A DNA stretch of 64,000 nucleotides from Orobanche coerulescens. Taxonomy: Eukaryota > Streptophyta > Magnoliopsida > Lamiales > Orobanchaceae. The translations under genes were made by a program, and so were the position numbers. Of the stretch, positions 44,758-55,650 are shown one piece after another. The first letter of the stretch is position 1. Each line of letters starts with the position of its first letter. The DNA is taken from positions 48,785,501 through 48,849,500 of the forward strand of contig CM065803.1 in the NCBI GenBank assembly GCA_033398695.1, written 5' to 3'. The notes under the pieces were generated by a model, which saw nothing but the letters and a program-made list of their open reading frames with translations, was not told the DNA's origin and ran no database searches.

Positions 44758-46667
44758 CGTACACCCCCAAGCGTCGTGGAGCCCACCCTTTGGAATCCAC
44801 CAGGCTAATGCACAAACTCGACAATACGACCAGTAATAAACATCATCCACATACGAATGATTTCTAAATTCAAGATATTCAAAAATAAATAGACTGAACC
44901 TAACAGTACAATTCAAAGACAAAACCATTCCCAAATCGGGTACACAATAATTACAAATCTAAAAGAAGGAAGTACTCGAGTACTGAAACAGATGACATGA
45001 TTAATAAAATTTAATCGAAAAGACATCATCAAACGACCATTGAACAGAATCACCCTTGCCCATCATACTCGTACTGTCCGCATGCTCGTTCGCCTCCAAG
45101 ACATGTACCCGAAATACAAAAGTATTTTCCCCATTTAAGGGGTTAGCGACAACAGCTAGTGCAAGTCAATCCATTTGAACTACCATTCTAATCACATGAA
45201 ATATGCGCCAAAATCATTCTAGAAAACATTTATATTCTGAAATATTACAGTGTACATGCATAAAACACAATTATCCAACAAAACATTTCAAAGGTTAACC
45301 ATTGATACGAGACTCACGACCACCATACCCAGCAGAGGCCCCGTCGGACCATCTCTGGGTGGTTAACCCCAGTTCGTGATACGCATACACACGGCACTAC
45401 GTATCCCCAGAGGCCCCGTCAGACCATCCCTGGGTGAGTATACGCATTCACATCCACAACATACACGGGAAACCATAATTCAAATACTTGAATATGCATA
45501 CAAATGTAAAGTACTTGTCTTTGAGAAATCTTCGACGAAACGGAAAACGAACAACGACTAGGAATGATCCGGAGTGACCACAACCGTTCCTAAATGAGAT
45601 ATTATCACAAATCAGTCCTAAATGACATCAATAACCGAACAGAATACGCCCACAACCCCGATTACCAACCATAACAATACACGGACGATGAATACGGGCG
45701 AGGGTTTTCACAAAACCTCCCCGAATCAACCATTCACGGATTCAACTCAATGGAAATGGATTAGGAATCACCCAACAACAATAATCGATAAGAAATATCA
45801 CAACATGAACGAACAATTCGAGTTTAAACAAGCAAAACCCGAAAACCCCCCAAAATTGACAAAGTTTGGGTTCTAAGCCAATTACCTTGGATTCAGAAGG
45901 AGTAGGGTGATTTCGTTGATGATAATACACTACCACGACACTACGGTGATGGAAGATGATGAACACACGGATTGAAAGTGACAAAAAACGCCCCTGGAGG
46001 TTTTCTTGTGTCGCCCGTTGAAAAAACGAAGAGAAAGGAAATGAATGAGGGTTCTATCCTCTGCCCGCTGTTTTAAGAACAGCGGGCTGTTACGGTCGTA
46101 ACAAGGAGATTGTACGACTGTAACAAGGCCATCTTACGGACGTTACGAATGGGATGTTACAATCGTAACACCCTACTGGATAGTAGTTTGGGAAAACTGC
46201 TGTCCGAACCATCCCGAACGACCCCGAAACCCGAACCTACTAACAAACCGAACATATGGTTACGAAGTATTCCTGATGATGAATCTAAGCGCTAAAAGGA
46301 AACATAATTCTGACTACCCGAAGGTTCAGAATTCGACGACGGAAGTAAATGTCCCTCAAGTTTTAGAAAATTACAAAATGGCCCAAATGTTCGAAAATCA
46401 TGTTGACGTCAACGTGAATAACTCAACCATACAGACTCATGAAACAAAGAAACAATGAAATCGAACGAGTTTTACGAGAATCGAACGTACATGTGACAAA
46501 ACATAACATAAAGCGAAATTAGGTAAAAATACCTCCGAAACTCGTCCAAATGGAAAAACAACAAGAACAAAATAGATTCGAAACGTCGAAACGGTTATAA
46601 GCGAGTCGATAAAAATAGACGTGCACCGAAAATAGAAATTGCTAAAATAGAAAGTACGGATATTACA
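44758..46667 (-). repeat. 5' LTR of the split-gag element, 1.91 kb
   Basis: Inner edge CGTACACCCCCAAG is a mutated TGTAACACCCCC. Outer edge GGATATTACA at 46667. Two direct modules (AGAGGCCCCGTCGGACCATC, then TCTGGGTG) lie near 45340 and 45409. The candidate target repeat to the right is TACAC (46668-46672). No coding. Confidence 0.86.
46083..46170 (-). promoter_or_regulatory. Small GTTACGGTCGTAAC cluster and hairpin near the promoter
   Basis: Four or five dyads of the TTACGGCCGTAA type (GTTACGGTCGTAAC, TTACGGACGTTACG, GTTACAATCGTAAC) lie at about 46090-46170. Immediately left, 46064-46086 forms a perfect 9-bp stem (CCCGCTGTT and AACAGCGGG) around TTAAG. A TATA box is not clear; minus-strand TCTTAAAACA lies in the hairpin loop side. 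Confidence 0.6.
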
Positions 46668-47195
46668 TACACAGCATTAAGTTTTATGAAAATAACTCAA
46701 AGAATCATCTAAGGTCTAGAGATATATTTCTATCCTCTAGAACAACTTAGAGTGAAAATCATTTGATCTAATCAACATATTTTCTTTCAAAATATATGAA
46801 GACCATAAATATCATCATTTAATGTCCAAATAAATAAAGATTGGTAAAAAAATGAAAATCACATACAATAATAAGTAATCTATAATTGATCTTTATACAA
46901 ACTTAAATAACATGACAAACCTTGTTTATAATCCCAACTAAGGATAACTTAGCCCATGAAGGCTTTATTCAACAACAAGCTTGAGTGGTCATTATTAGTT
47001 GAAAAAGGGAAAGAATTGATACTAACTCCCTTAGTAGAAAAAGGAGAACGAAGCAATAAACTCCCTCAACAACATAAACTAAATCACTCTTACATAAATC
47101 ACCCAAGAATACAAGTGTGTTCTTCACACAAAGGAAAATATTACAAAGTATGAAATATATAAGATGAAGGATCCTAAATGATAGATCTAAGGGGT

Positions 47196-47485
47196 CTATT
47201 TATACATCCAAAGTCATCTAATAGCTCCAAAACTCCAGCATTATTACATTAGATCGGATCAAGGCCAGCCATCCCCTCAATAATAGACCAAAAGTATAAA
47301 TGATTTAAAAATGATCATACATTTGTCAAGAGTTACGACCGTAACTTTCAGATGTTACGACCGTAACATAGAGGACTTACGGCCGTAAGCTTTGGAAGTT
47401 ACGACCATAACATGGCTTCGGATTTTTGCACATTAGTTGCTGTGTGAGTTACGGACGTAACTTTATTTGTACGCCCGTATGGAGT
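47196..47485 (-). promoter_or_regulatory. Repeat copy 1 promoter: TATA and TTACGGCCGTAA dyads
   Basis: TATA at 47196-47205 (minus). Upstream on the minus strand: GTTACGACCGTAAC near 47333 and 47353, CTTACGGCCGTAAG near 47376, TTACGACCATAAC near 47399 and GTTACGGACGTAAC near 47448. Confidence 0.65.
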
Positions 47486-48340
47486 TTCAGACTTCATTTT
47501 CAGCCCAGAATTTCTTAGACTTTTGCGTTTTCGCCCCAAATCTTCTTCGGATGATAACTTTTGATATATAACTCTGATTTTGAATCCGGAAAGACTGCCG
47601 AACTCATCTCATAAAGATCTACAACATGAATACATAAAAATTCCATAAATAGAATATTTTATAAACATGTTATTTCTTGAGTAAATCAGCAATTCAATCC
47701 GATTAAGGCTAAATTTACATCTTCATCCTATAAACATAAAAATTATAAAAACTAATTAATTTAAAGCAAAAACGAGTAGACTAGCTCATAATTATGGGTG
47801 AAATATATCAATACTAAACACGGATAAGTGTATAAAATGACACTTATCACACCCCCAAACTTGAATTCTTGCTAGTCCTGAGCAAGATTCTTTATTATTC
47901 ACACTCACTGTAAAAATAAAAATAGCACATAAATTAATAAAACACATACAAATAAAAAAATACTTATATATGTAAAGAGAAAAGAGATCAAAATGCCATT
48001 TACACAACAACCAGCATTATACAGTAGATAGAAATGAATCAAGATCCAAAATAAATCTACTAATGATTTTAAGTTAAAACACGGTTTTATTTTTGTAATT
48101 CCAAAATGCAAGGGTTCCCCCCGAAAGGTTGATTATTTCTTTCCCACTCGTGACACACACGACTCCCTTTAATGGTTGCTCTCGATCACTCGTTTATTTT
48201 TTGACTGAATATGAAAAAGAATTTCATCGGCGTCATCAAATGATTGTTCATGAAATTGAGTGTATTGAAATTCAGCCACCAGTTAATTCAAATATGTTCA
48301 CAATCTACATCCCTTTTATAGACTTAATAACTCGAACTAG

Positions 48341-48523
48341 TAGGTGATAACTTTCACATCGTTATTTGCTAACGTATAGCTCTTTTCACCACACATTTTC
48401 CATTTTTTTAGGTGATAGCTTTCACACTGTTATTTGCTAACGTGTAGCTCTTTTCACGAACATATTTTCCATCGTTTTTAGGTGATAGCTTTCACACCGT
48501 TATTTGCTAACGTGTAGTTCTAA
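48341..48523. repeat. About 69-bp tandem repeat, three copies
   Basis: Units start TAGGTGATA(A/G)CTTTCACA at 48341, 48409 and 48479 and contain GTTATTTGCTAACGT and GCTCTTTTCAC. The equivalent place in repeat copy 2 (about 59765-59812) has only one unit. Confidence 0.88.
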
Positions 48524-48626
48524 GTAGACTTTTTGAGTCCGGTTTATCGATCCCACAAGGAAGTTAGGTTATATATTAAATTATACACTATTTATCTATT
48601 TGTTATAGAGATTTAGATGAGTGAAA

Positions 48627-50766
48627 TGTAACACCCCCGAGATATTCGAAGTATATTACAGCGTCGTGGACCCCTACATGGGACCCACCAGGCTAAAACA
48701 AGAAAACACCACTCGACTAACCATCTCAGTTAGCGAGGATACACATTTAAATAATACAACATATAATAATACGCCCAGAGCAACCGGCGTAATAAACATT
48801 AACCGACAACATAGCAACTTTAGTTAATACAGAATGAAGTTTGGAGTGAAAAGCCTAAGTACTCGCGAGTACAATCTATAAGTTTATAAATGTGGGAAAC
48901 AACCATATCGAAAGGGGCAAGAGAAATAAAAAGACTCGAATGCACATGTCAACGACCCTGGCCAACATCCACGTACTGTCCCAGCGCCCGCTCGTCCGGC
49001 AGAACATAACCTGAAATCCATAACAAGAATTTCCCCAAAACGGGTCCCCAAAGGGGTTAGCAATTATGCTAGTACAAGTAATCAAGGCAAACCATTCGCT
49101 TACACGTTTCATAGTACAATGCACCAAATCATTTCAAAACCAAAACCAGACATGTCTTGTCCGGAAACAAGCAGTCAATCACATTTGCCTAGGACTGGGA
49201 TGAAGCCACAAATCCCACTCGAGGCCTCTAAGGACCCTCCCGAGCTGGCCATATCATAAAACAAATCACGCACATGCATCGCCTAGGACTGGGACGAAGC
49301 CACAAATCCCACTCGAGGCCTCTAAGGACCCTCCCGAGCTGGCTAGCTAAACAAACTCATGAATCCAGGGCTAATACCATTGGATTCCCTCTGTATCCCC
49401 GTCGGACCCTCCCAAGGTGAGAAAATCACACACAATATACATTACCATTTCACGTTAAGCATAAAAGTTTCCAAAAATACTTGCCTTGAATAATTAACGA
49501 CGCAAAGAACGGAAAGGAAAAGCACCGACGAACGCTAGGAACCAACGGAACCGAACCTAACGATTTGAAGAACGTAATCACAACCAACTCTAAACGAATA
49601 CGGAAATGGAATACACCCGAAACCCCGCCTACGGTTCATACATATTCGTATAAAAACAACAACGAGGGCGGACCACAACCAAACCCTCTCGAATACGCAA
49701 CCCCGAAATATACCATGAATCCGTAGGGAAAACAAGAATACTAACAAGATTAATCATATTCAACATGAATTAACCAACCACATGGAACGAATCGAAGAAA
49801 AACCCGAAAACCCCCAATTTACCCAAAAGTAGGGTTCTTAGAAGATTTACCTTGGATTAGGATGAAAGATTCGTGTTGATGCTGTTATTATACACCAAGA
49901 ACTCAAAGAAGATGATGGTTGAGATGATTGGAGGAAGAAATCGCCAATAAATCGCCCAAAATCACCAAATCCACGGGGAAGGAGATGAAATGAGAAATAG
50001 ATCCGTACAAAGTCAACTCCTGGGTATTTATAGCCACACGGCTTAGCGCGCGCTAACAGCTAAGTGTTAGCGTGCGCTACCTAGTTATGTTACAGTCCAG
50101 AACTCACTGTCCTGGACCGTCAGCGTGCGCTACTAATATTTAGCGTGCGCTACCAACGACTCGGTAGTGCGCGCTATCGAGCTATAGCGTGCGCTACCTG
50201 GGCACCTGAACGAGTCCAGAACAAACTGCCCAGTACTGGACAGTCACGTTAGCGCGCGCTAACGGATACCTAGCGCGTGCTAGCCTTCGACAAATAACGT
50301 GTGCTAGACAACGTAGTATGCGCTAAACCATTAGTCCAGAGGACTGGGATCAGAAATAGGTTCACTGTCACTCCCAGGGCTCAGCTCGCTAGCGCGCGCT
50401 ACGAAGCAAACGTAGCGTGCGCTACTAAGGAATCCCCACCGTGCGCTATGCATAAAGATTAGTGCGCGCTAGGCACGGAATATTAACGGCCCAAAACACC
50501 GGAACATGAACAAAACATCAAATGGAACATCTCAAAACGCATAATAACATAGAATGGATCCACGACAACCCTGAAACGGCCGTTCCGAATGACAATTACG
50601 AGAATCAGATCAATAAGCGACGGAAGAACCAATAAACGTAGAACTGGATGACAAAAAGTCTCGAAATAAATATTCTCAAAAATTAATACGGTTACACGAG
50701 GGTCGCTAAAAATGAGAAAAACACCGAAAACTAAAAATACTGGGAAAAGAAAATGCGGATATTACA
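48627..50766 (-). repeat. 3' LTR of the complete chromovirus
   Basis: Begins TGTAACACCCCCGAG and ends GGATATTACA. Direct modules at about 49187-49345 (CCTAGGACTGGGATGAAGCC ... CTCCCGAGCTGG twice). Promoter cluster at 50041-50475. No coding. Confidence 0.95.
50023..50475 (-). promoter_or_regulatory. 3' LTR promoter: TATA and TAGCGCGCGCTA cluster
   Basis: Minus TATA CTATAAATACC at 50023-50033 directly adjoins about fourteen dyads (TTAGCGCGCGCTAA, TAGCGTGCGCTA, TAGTGCGCGCTA and variants) at 50041-50475. Confidence 0.78.
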
Positions 50767-50783
50767 TTCTACCCCTCTAGAAA
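50767..50783 (-). other. Polypurine tract of the complete chromovirus
   Basis: Minus-strand TTTCTAGAGGGGTAGAA abuts the LTR end at 50766. Confidence 0.85.
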
Positions 50784-50801
50784 TAATTTTCGTCCCAAAA
50801 C

Positions 50802-52078
50802 TTAAGAAACAAACAACTCGGGGTACCTAGCACACATGTTATCCTCGGTTTCCCAAGTTGCCTCCTCGACACCATGTCTCGACCACTGCATCTTGACCAA
50901 AGGGATGGTCTTGTGCCTCAGTCGCTTCTCATAATGCTCTAAAATCTTCAAAGGACGCTCCTCAAAAGTAATATCCTTGGCGACATCAATCTCAACATAA
51001 TCGATGACGTGACTAGGATCCAGGACATATTTCCTCAGCTGGGAAACATGAAAAACGCTATGAACATGACTCAGGACTGGGGGTAATGCCAAACGGTATG
51101 CCAACCCACCAACTTGCTCGAGAATCTCAAAGGGTCCAATAAATCTCGGAGTCAAATTCCCCTTTTTCCCGAAGCGGAAAACTCCTCTCGTCGGCGATAC
51201 CTTTAGCAAAATGTGGTCTCCCACCTCGAATTCCAAAGGTCGACGACGGACATCGGCATATGACTTCTGTCGACTCTGAGCAGTCAGCATCCGTTCCCGA
51301 ATCAATTCCACCTTCCGCCTCGTCTCTAAAGTGATATCCGGCTTGGTCCCGGCCAAATCGGACGCCTCATCCAACGAATCGATGATAGACAACGCCGCCT
51401 ATAAAGCTCCTCATACGGTGCCATCCGAATAGACGCGTGCCAACTATTGTTGTACGTGAATTCGATCAATGGCAAATGATCCTCCCAGTCACTGCTCCAA
51501 TCGAGAGCACAAGCACGCAACATATCCTCGAACGTCTGGATAGTGCGTTCCGACTGTCCATCTGACTGAGGATGAAAAGAGGAACTCAAACGCAAATGAG
51601 TACCCAACGCCTTATGCACCGCCTGCCAAAAGTGCGATACAAAATGGCCATCACGATCCGAAACAATAGACTTCGGAGTACCGTGAAGCCTCACAATCTG
51701 CGCGATAAACACATGAGCCAACTTCTCTGGACCCCAAGTGTCCTTGATGCCCAGAAAATGTGCCGACTTGGTCAGACGATCAACAATCACCCAGACCATA
51801 TTCATGCCCGTCCTCGATCTCGGCAAACTCGTAATGAAATCCATCGATATATCTTTCCATTTCCATTCTGGAACGGGAAGTGACTGCAATAACCCGGCCG
51901 GTCGCTGATGTTCAATTGTGACCTGCGGACAAGTCAAACATCTCGCTAAAAACTGTGCGACCTCCTCCTTTATATCATTCCACCAGAAATTCCTTCTCAG
52001 GTCCTTGTACATCTTACTCGAACCAGGATGAACGGAGTAAGGTGTAGCATGGGCCTCGCGCAAAATACTCTGTCTCAA
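50802..52078 (-). pseudogene. int: Integrase and chromodomain of the complete chromovirus
   Basis: N-terminal zinc region (HATPYSVHPGSSKMYKDL, CLTCPQVTIEHQRP), core MDFITSLP, SDRDGHF and HPQSDGQSE, then after a frameshift near 51370-51400 the C-terminal domain (GKKGNLTPRFIGPFEIL) and chromodomain-like tail (PLVKMQWSRHGVEEATWE) ending PELFVS at 50802. A second frameshift near 52080-52100 separates it from RNase H. CPQ replaces the usual CQQ after the zinc cysteine. Catalytic residues are present. Confidence 0.92.
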
Positions 52079-53190
52079 CTCTGAGTCGTTCGGTACAAAA
52101 GCCGACTCTGGAATCTCAAAAGACCATCCTTGTGAATCACAAACCCAGGAGACTTTCCCTTAAGAACATTCTCTCGGATTTGAGTAATCATCGGATCCTC
52201 CAACTGCTTTAGGTTAATTTCATCGATCAGAGACGGCGAAATCTCTAAAGCACAAAGTTGCCCGACAGCTCCAGGCAACAAAACCTCAACATCCAACTCG
52301 ATCAAAACCCGCTGAAGCTCAGATCGAGACGTAAGGATCTCAAGCGTTCGCAACGCAACTGGTTTCCGACTCAAGGCGTCGGCCACGACGTTCGCCTTGC
52401 CCGGATGATAAAGGATTTCGAGGTCATAATCATTAATCAACTCTAACCATCTCCTCTGCCTCATATTCAACTCTTGCTGAGTAAATAAGTATTTTAGACT
52501 TTTACGATCGGTAAAAATCTGGCATGCAAAGCCGAAAAGATAGTGACGCCAAATCTTGAGCGCAAAAACAACTGCCGCTAACTCCAAATCATGAGTAGGG
52601 TAGTTAAGCTCATACGGCCTCAACTGTCTTGACACATATGCAATGGTTTTGCCGTGCTGCATCAATACGCACCCAAGAGCCTGACCCGGAGCATCACTAT
52701 AAACAGCAAAACCCCCGTTGCCACACGGCAACGCTAAAATCGGGGCTGAAGTCAAACGCCTCTTCAGCTCCTCAAAACTCGACTGCCTCTCGTCATTCCA
52801 GACGAACTTCTCGGACTTCTGGAGCAACTATGTAAGTGGCCGAGCCAGTTTCGAGAAACCCTCGACGAACCTACGGTAGTAGCCGGCTAAACCCAAGAAA
52901 CTACGGATCTCCTTCACATTCTTGGGTGGTGCCCAATCTAACACTGCCTCAATCTTCTACGGATCCACACGAACCCCCTCGGCTGAAATCACGTGACCTA
53001 GAAACATTACTTCCTTCAGCCAGAACTCACATTTCGAGAACTTCGCATAGAGTTGCTTGGTCCTCAAAATGTCTAACACTACTCGCAAATGATGGGCATG
53101 CTCTTCCTCGTTCCTTGAATAAATAAGAATATCGTCAATGAAGACGACAGCACACTTATCCAAATACTCGATAAAGACTTTGTTCATCAA
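52075..53190 (-). pseudogene. pol: RT C-terminal half and RNase H of the complete chromovirus
   Basis: RT catalytic FIDDILIYS near 53120, then [14 protein letters not shown]. In-frame stops TAG at 52957-52959 and 52828-52830. RNase [17 protein letters not shown] near 52700, [20 protein letters not shown] near 52590, [25 protein letters not shown] near 52390. FTDRK has Arg where relatives have His. The frame ends near 52075, where integrase continues one base out. Confidence 0.9.
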
Positions 53191-54225
53191 CTACATGAAC
53201 ACCGCCGGCGCATTAGTTAACCCGAAAGGCATAACTACAAATTCATGATGTCCGTATCTCGTCCGAAAAGCTGTTTTTGGCACATCGGACTCCCTCACCC
53301 GGAGATGATAGTACCCCGATCTCAAATCAATCTTCGAGAATATCGCAGCTCCCTGCAACTGATCGAACAAGTCATCAATCCTCGGCAAAGGATACTTGTT
53401 CTTGATTGTCACCTTGTTTAGTTCGAGGTAGTCGATACACAAACGCAGTGAACCATCCATCTTCCGTACAAACAGGACCGGTGCGCCCCAAGGCGAAGCG
53501 CTCGGTCGAACATACCCCGACTCAAGAAGCTCACTCAACTGCTTCTTCGACTCGTCCATCTCTGAAGGTGCCATGCGATACGGCGCCTTCGAAATTAGAG
53601 CCGCGCCCGGCTCTAACTCTATATCAAACTCGACCTCACAATCCGGTGGCAATCCCGGTAACTCATCAGGAAATACATCAGGAAACTCGCTAACGACTGG
53701 GATCGACGAAAGCTCGGCTCCACCATCCTCCGCCTTCAAGGCATAGCACCAATAACTGGTACACCCCTTTCGCATGAGTCTCATCGCCTTCAAGGAGTTA
53801 ATAACGAACTTCTGGTTCCCCCTCTTTCGCCCCGCGAAAGAGTGCTTGGTGCTTTCCTCGGCTAACATAGTGATGATTCTCGTGCAGTAGTTCATGATTG
53901 CGCCATGCCGCTCGAGCCAATCATCCCCGGGAATCAAATCATCACCCTCAATATTAACGACAATAAGATTAGAGAGCCAAGCCCTCTCACAAATAAACAC
54001 AGAACAGTCTCGGACCTCTCGATCGCCAACGATCCTATCACCGCTAGGAAGTTTAACGATGAAAGACTCGCAAGGCGACAAACAGTCGAGATTTAAACGG
54101 AGCACACACTCCAGCGATATGAACGAATGTGTAGCACCAAAATCGAAAAGCACACTAACAAGATGAGAATGGATATGAACGGTACCTGTCGCCACAGTGT
54201 CCGCTGGATCATTGGCCCTCCTCAT
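53191..54225 (-). pseudogene. pro-pol: Protease and RT N-terminal half of the complete chromovirus
   Basis: Open for 344 codons. Protease box reads [12 protein letters not shown] near 54140: the catalytic Asp-Thr-Gly is Asp-Phe-Gly. The later conserved GMDWLE site reads [10 protein letters not shown] near 53905. RT follows from [15 protein letters not shown] (near 53685) through [20 protein letters not shown] and [13 protein letters not shown] to [12 protein letters not shown], where TAG (53191-53193) stops it just before the FIDD region. A changed protease triad should block polyprotein processing; that is inference. Confidence 0.92.
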
Positions 54226-55415
54226 CTCGTAGATACGCGGCTGGGCAGAGCCGACACTGGAAGCTCCTCCTCTAGCGGGCTGACCCCGACCTCTACCTCG
54301 GCTGGCACTCGGCGGAGACTGTGGAGCAAACGAGCCCTAGTTCACACTCGGCTCTCTAGGTGTTGGAATAGAATCACGGGTCTCGCGAATCTGTCCGACT
54401 TGTTCACAAAATAGAGCCTTGTGGCCCGACTGACCACAAGTATGACAAGTTAACTTCTGACGAGGACACTGCCGGTTCTTATGGCCCGACTGGCCAAAGT
54501 TAAAACATGTGGGATCACGAACGGAGGTTCTGGCAGCACCTCAAGAACTCCCAGAAAAATAAGCCGAACCGCCCGCAGGAACATTTGCAGGCTGAGGTTT
54601 CTGCTGGCCTCCACCCTTGGGACCAGAAAAATTTCCAACGGACTTCTGCTTCTTGCTCTCACGAGCCGCTTCACTAGCCGTCACCGACATATCGTACGCA
54701 AGAGCCCTACTCTGATAATCCTTCAAAGTAGTGCAGACGAGCCCAGACATATAGTCCCGAATTGACAGTTTCATCTGCCTGGAAAAGTGAAAAATTTTGT
54801 CGTTCTCCTCGACAACTTGGGTCTTCACATAGCCCAACTCCTTGTTGAAATCGGCAATAGCTTGAGAGACAGGAATGTCCCGCAGTTGAGCATCATAGAA
54901 GGCATGGACTCGACCCTGTCTAACCGGCCACGAGCAATACTCGGTCTCCATTAGGTCCTTGAACTCCACCCATGAAGCAACGTGGTCCTTAGGCCCAACA
55001 GCCTCCCACCAGTCAGTAGCGTCCCCAATCAGAAAGTGCTGGGCAATAGGGACCTTACGGTCCTCGGGACAGTTGGTGGCAACGAAGACTTTAGATATCT
55101 CCTTGATCCACCCTTCCCAGCCGATCGGGTCTGATGCTCCCGAAAACTGAGGAGGATGCATCTTGATGACATCTTGAAGCCAACGGTCTGCTCCGCCCCG
55201 ATTAGCATGGACCGGATTCGGGTTTTAAACCACCTGAGCTATAGCTGCCATCTGGTTCACCATTTGCCGCAATACCAAGGTCGGCGCCATCTTGAGAAGA
55301 AGCATGGCTATGATGGTCACCGGTACTGCCGGCTCCCGAAGAATGCGACGTGGCCGCCCCACCGGCTGCCCCACGTCCACGACCACGACCACGGCCCCTT
55401 CCAACATCCAAGCTG
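54226..55415 (-). pseudogene. gag: Gag of the complete chromovirus
   Basis: Arg/Gly repeat start ([15 protein letters not shown] near 55400-55350) is one frame away from the ATG at about 55407 and from downstream gag, so two compensating indels are implied (near 55403 and near 55290). TAA follows at 55225-55227. Gag core 55161-54541: MHPPQFSGASDPIGWEGWI, KVPIAQHFLIGDATDWWEAV, YMSGLVCTTLKDYQSRAL. TGA at 54541, then knuckles: CFNFGQSGHKNRQC (second Cys replaced by Phe) and CHTCGQSGHKALFC, and another stop near 54338. Confidence 0.9.
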
Positions 55416-55633
55416 GTGTTAAGAGGTGGCAAAAAGCAACTCGATGATAAGTAAAGGAGGGAAAATAACCACAGTTCAAGAAACGGAAATACGGTACGAG
55501 AAAACAAAGAGTCGAGTAAGGAAAACTTACGAACACTGGAAGTACTGAGATGCTGGCAGTGGTGTGACAATGTGCAAGACAAAACACAACTTGACCCAAA
55601 TAACCGACAAGCCTAGGTATCCATAAACCTAGC

Positions 55634-55645
55634 GCTCTGATACCA
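55634..55645 (-). other. Perfect primer-binding site of the complete chromovirus
   Basis: Minus-strand TGGTATCAGAGC, five bases inside the LTR edge at 55651, fully matching the initiator tRNA-Met PBS. Confidence 0.92.
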
Positions 55646-55650
55646 TTTTC

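Larger units (their letters stand above)
46668..48626 (-). mobile_element. Non-autonomous LTR repeat unit, copy 1 (left part of tandem)
   Basis: Non-coding. On the minus strand a PPT-like AAGTTTGGGGGTG (47850-47862) is followed at 47849 by TGATAAGTGTCA, the junction style seen in Tat/Athila-lineage plant elements, so 46668-47849 is read as an LTR. TATA (minus GTATAAATAG, 47196-47205) has TTACGGCCGTAA-type palindromes upstream. Internal sequence continues 47863-48626 and resumes at 57793 past the element inserted with duplication TGAAA. The left end is cut by the LTR at 46667. The lineage is an inference from the junction only. Confidence 0.6.

Noticed and set aside
50041..50475. Possible CRISPR-like array of short palindromic repeats
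   Set aside because: Spacing is irregular, repeats are only 10-14 bp and variable, the host is a plant, and the cluster lies in an LTR promoter. No cas-like gene exists.
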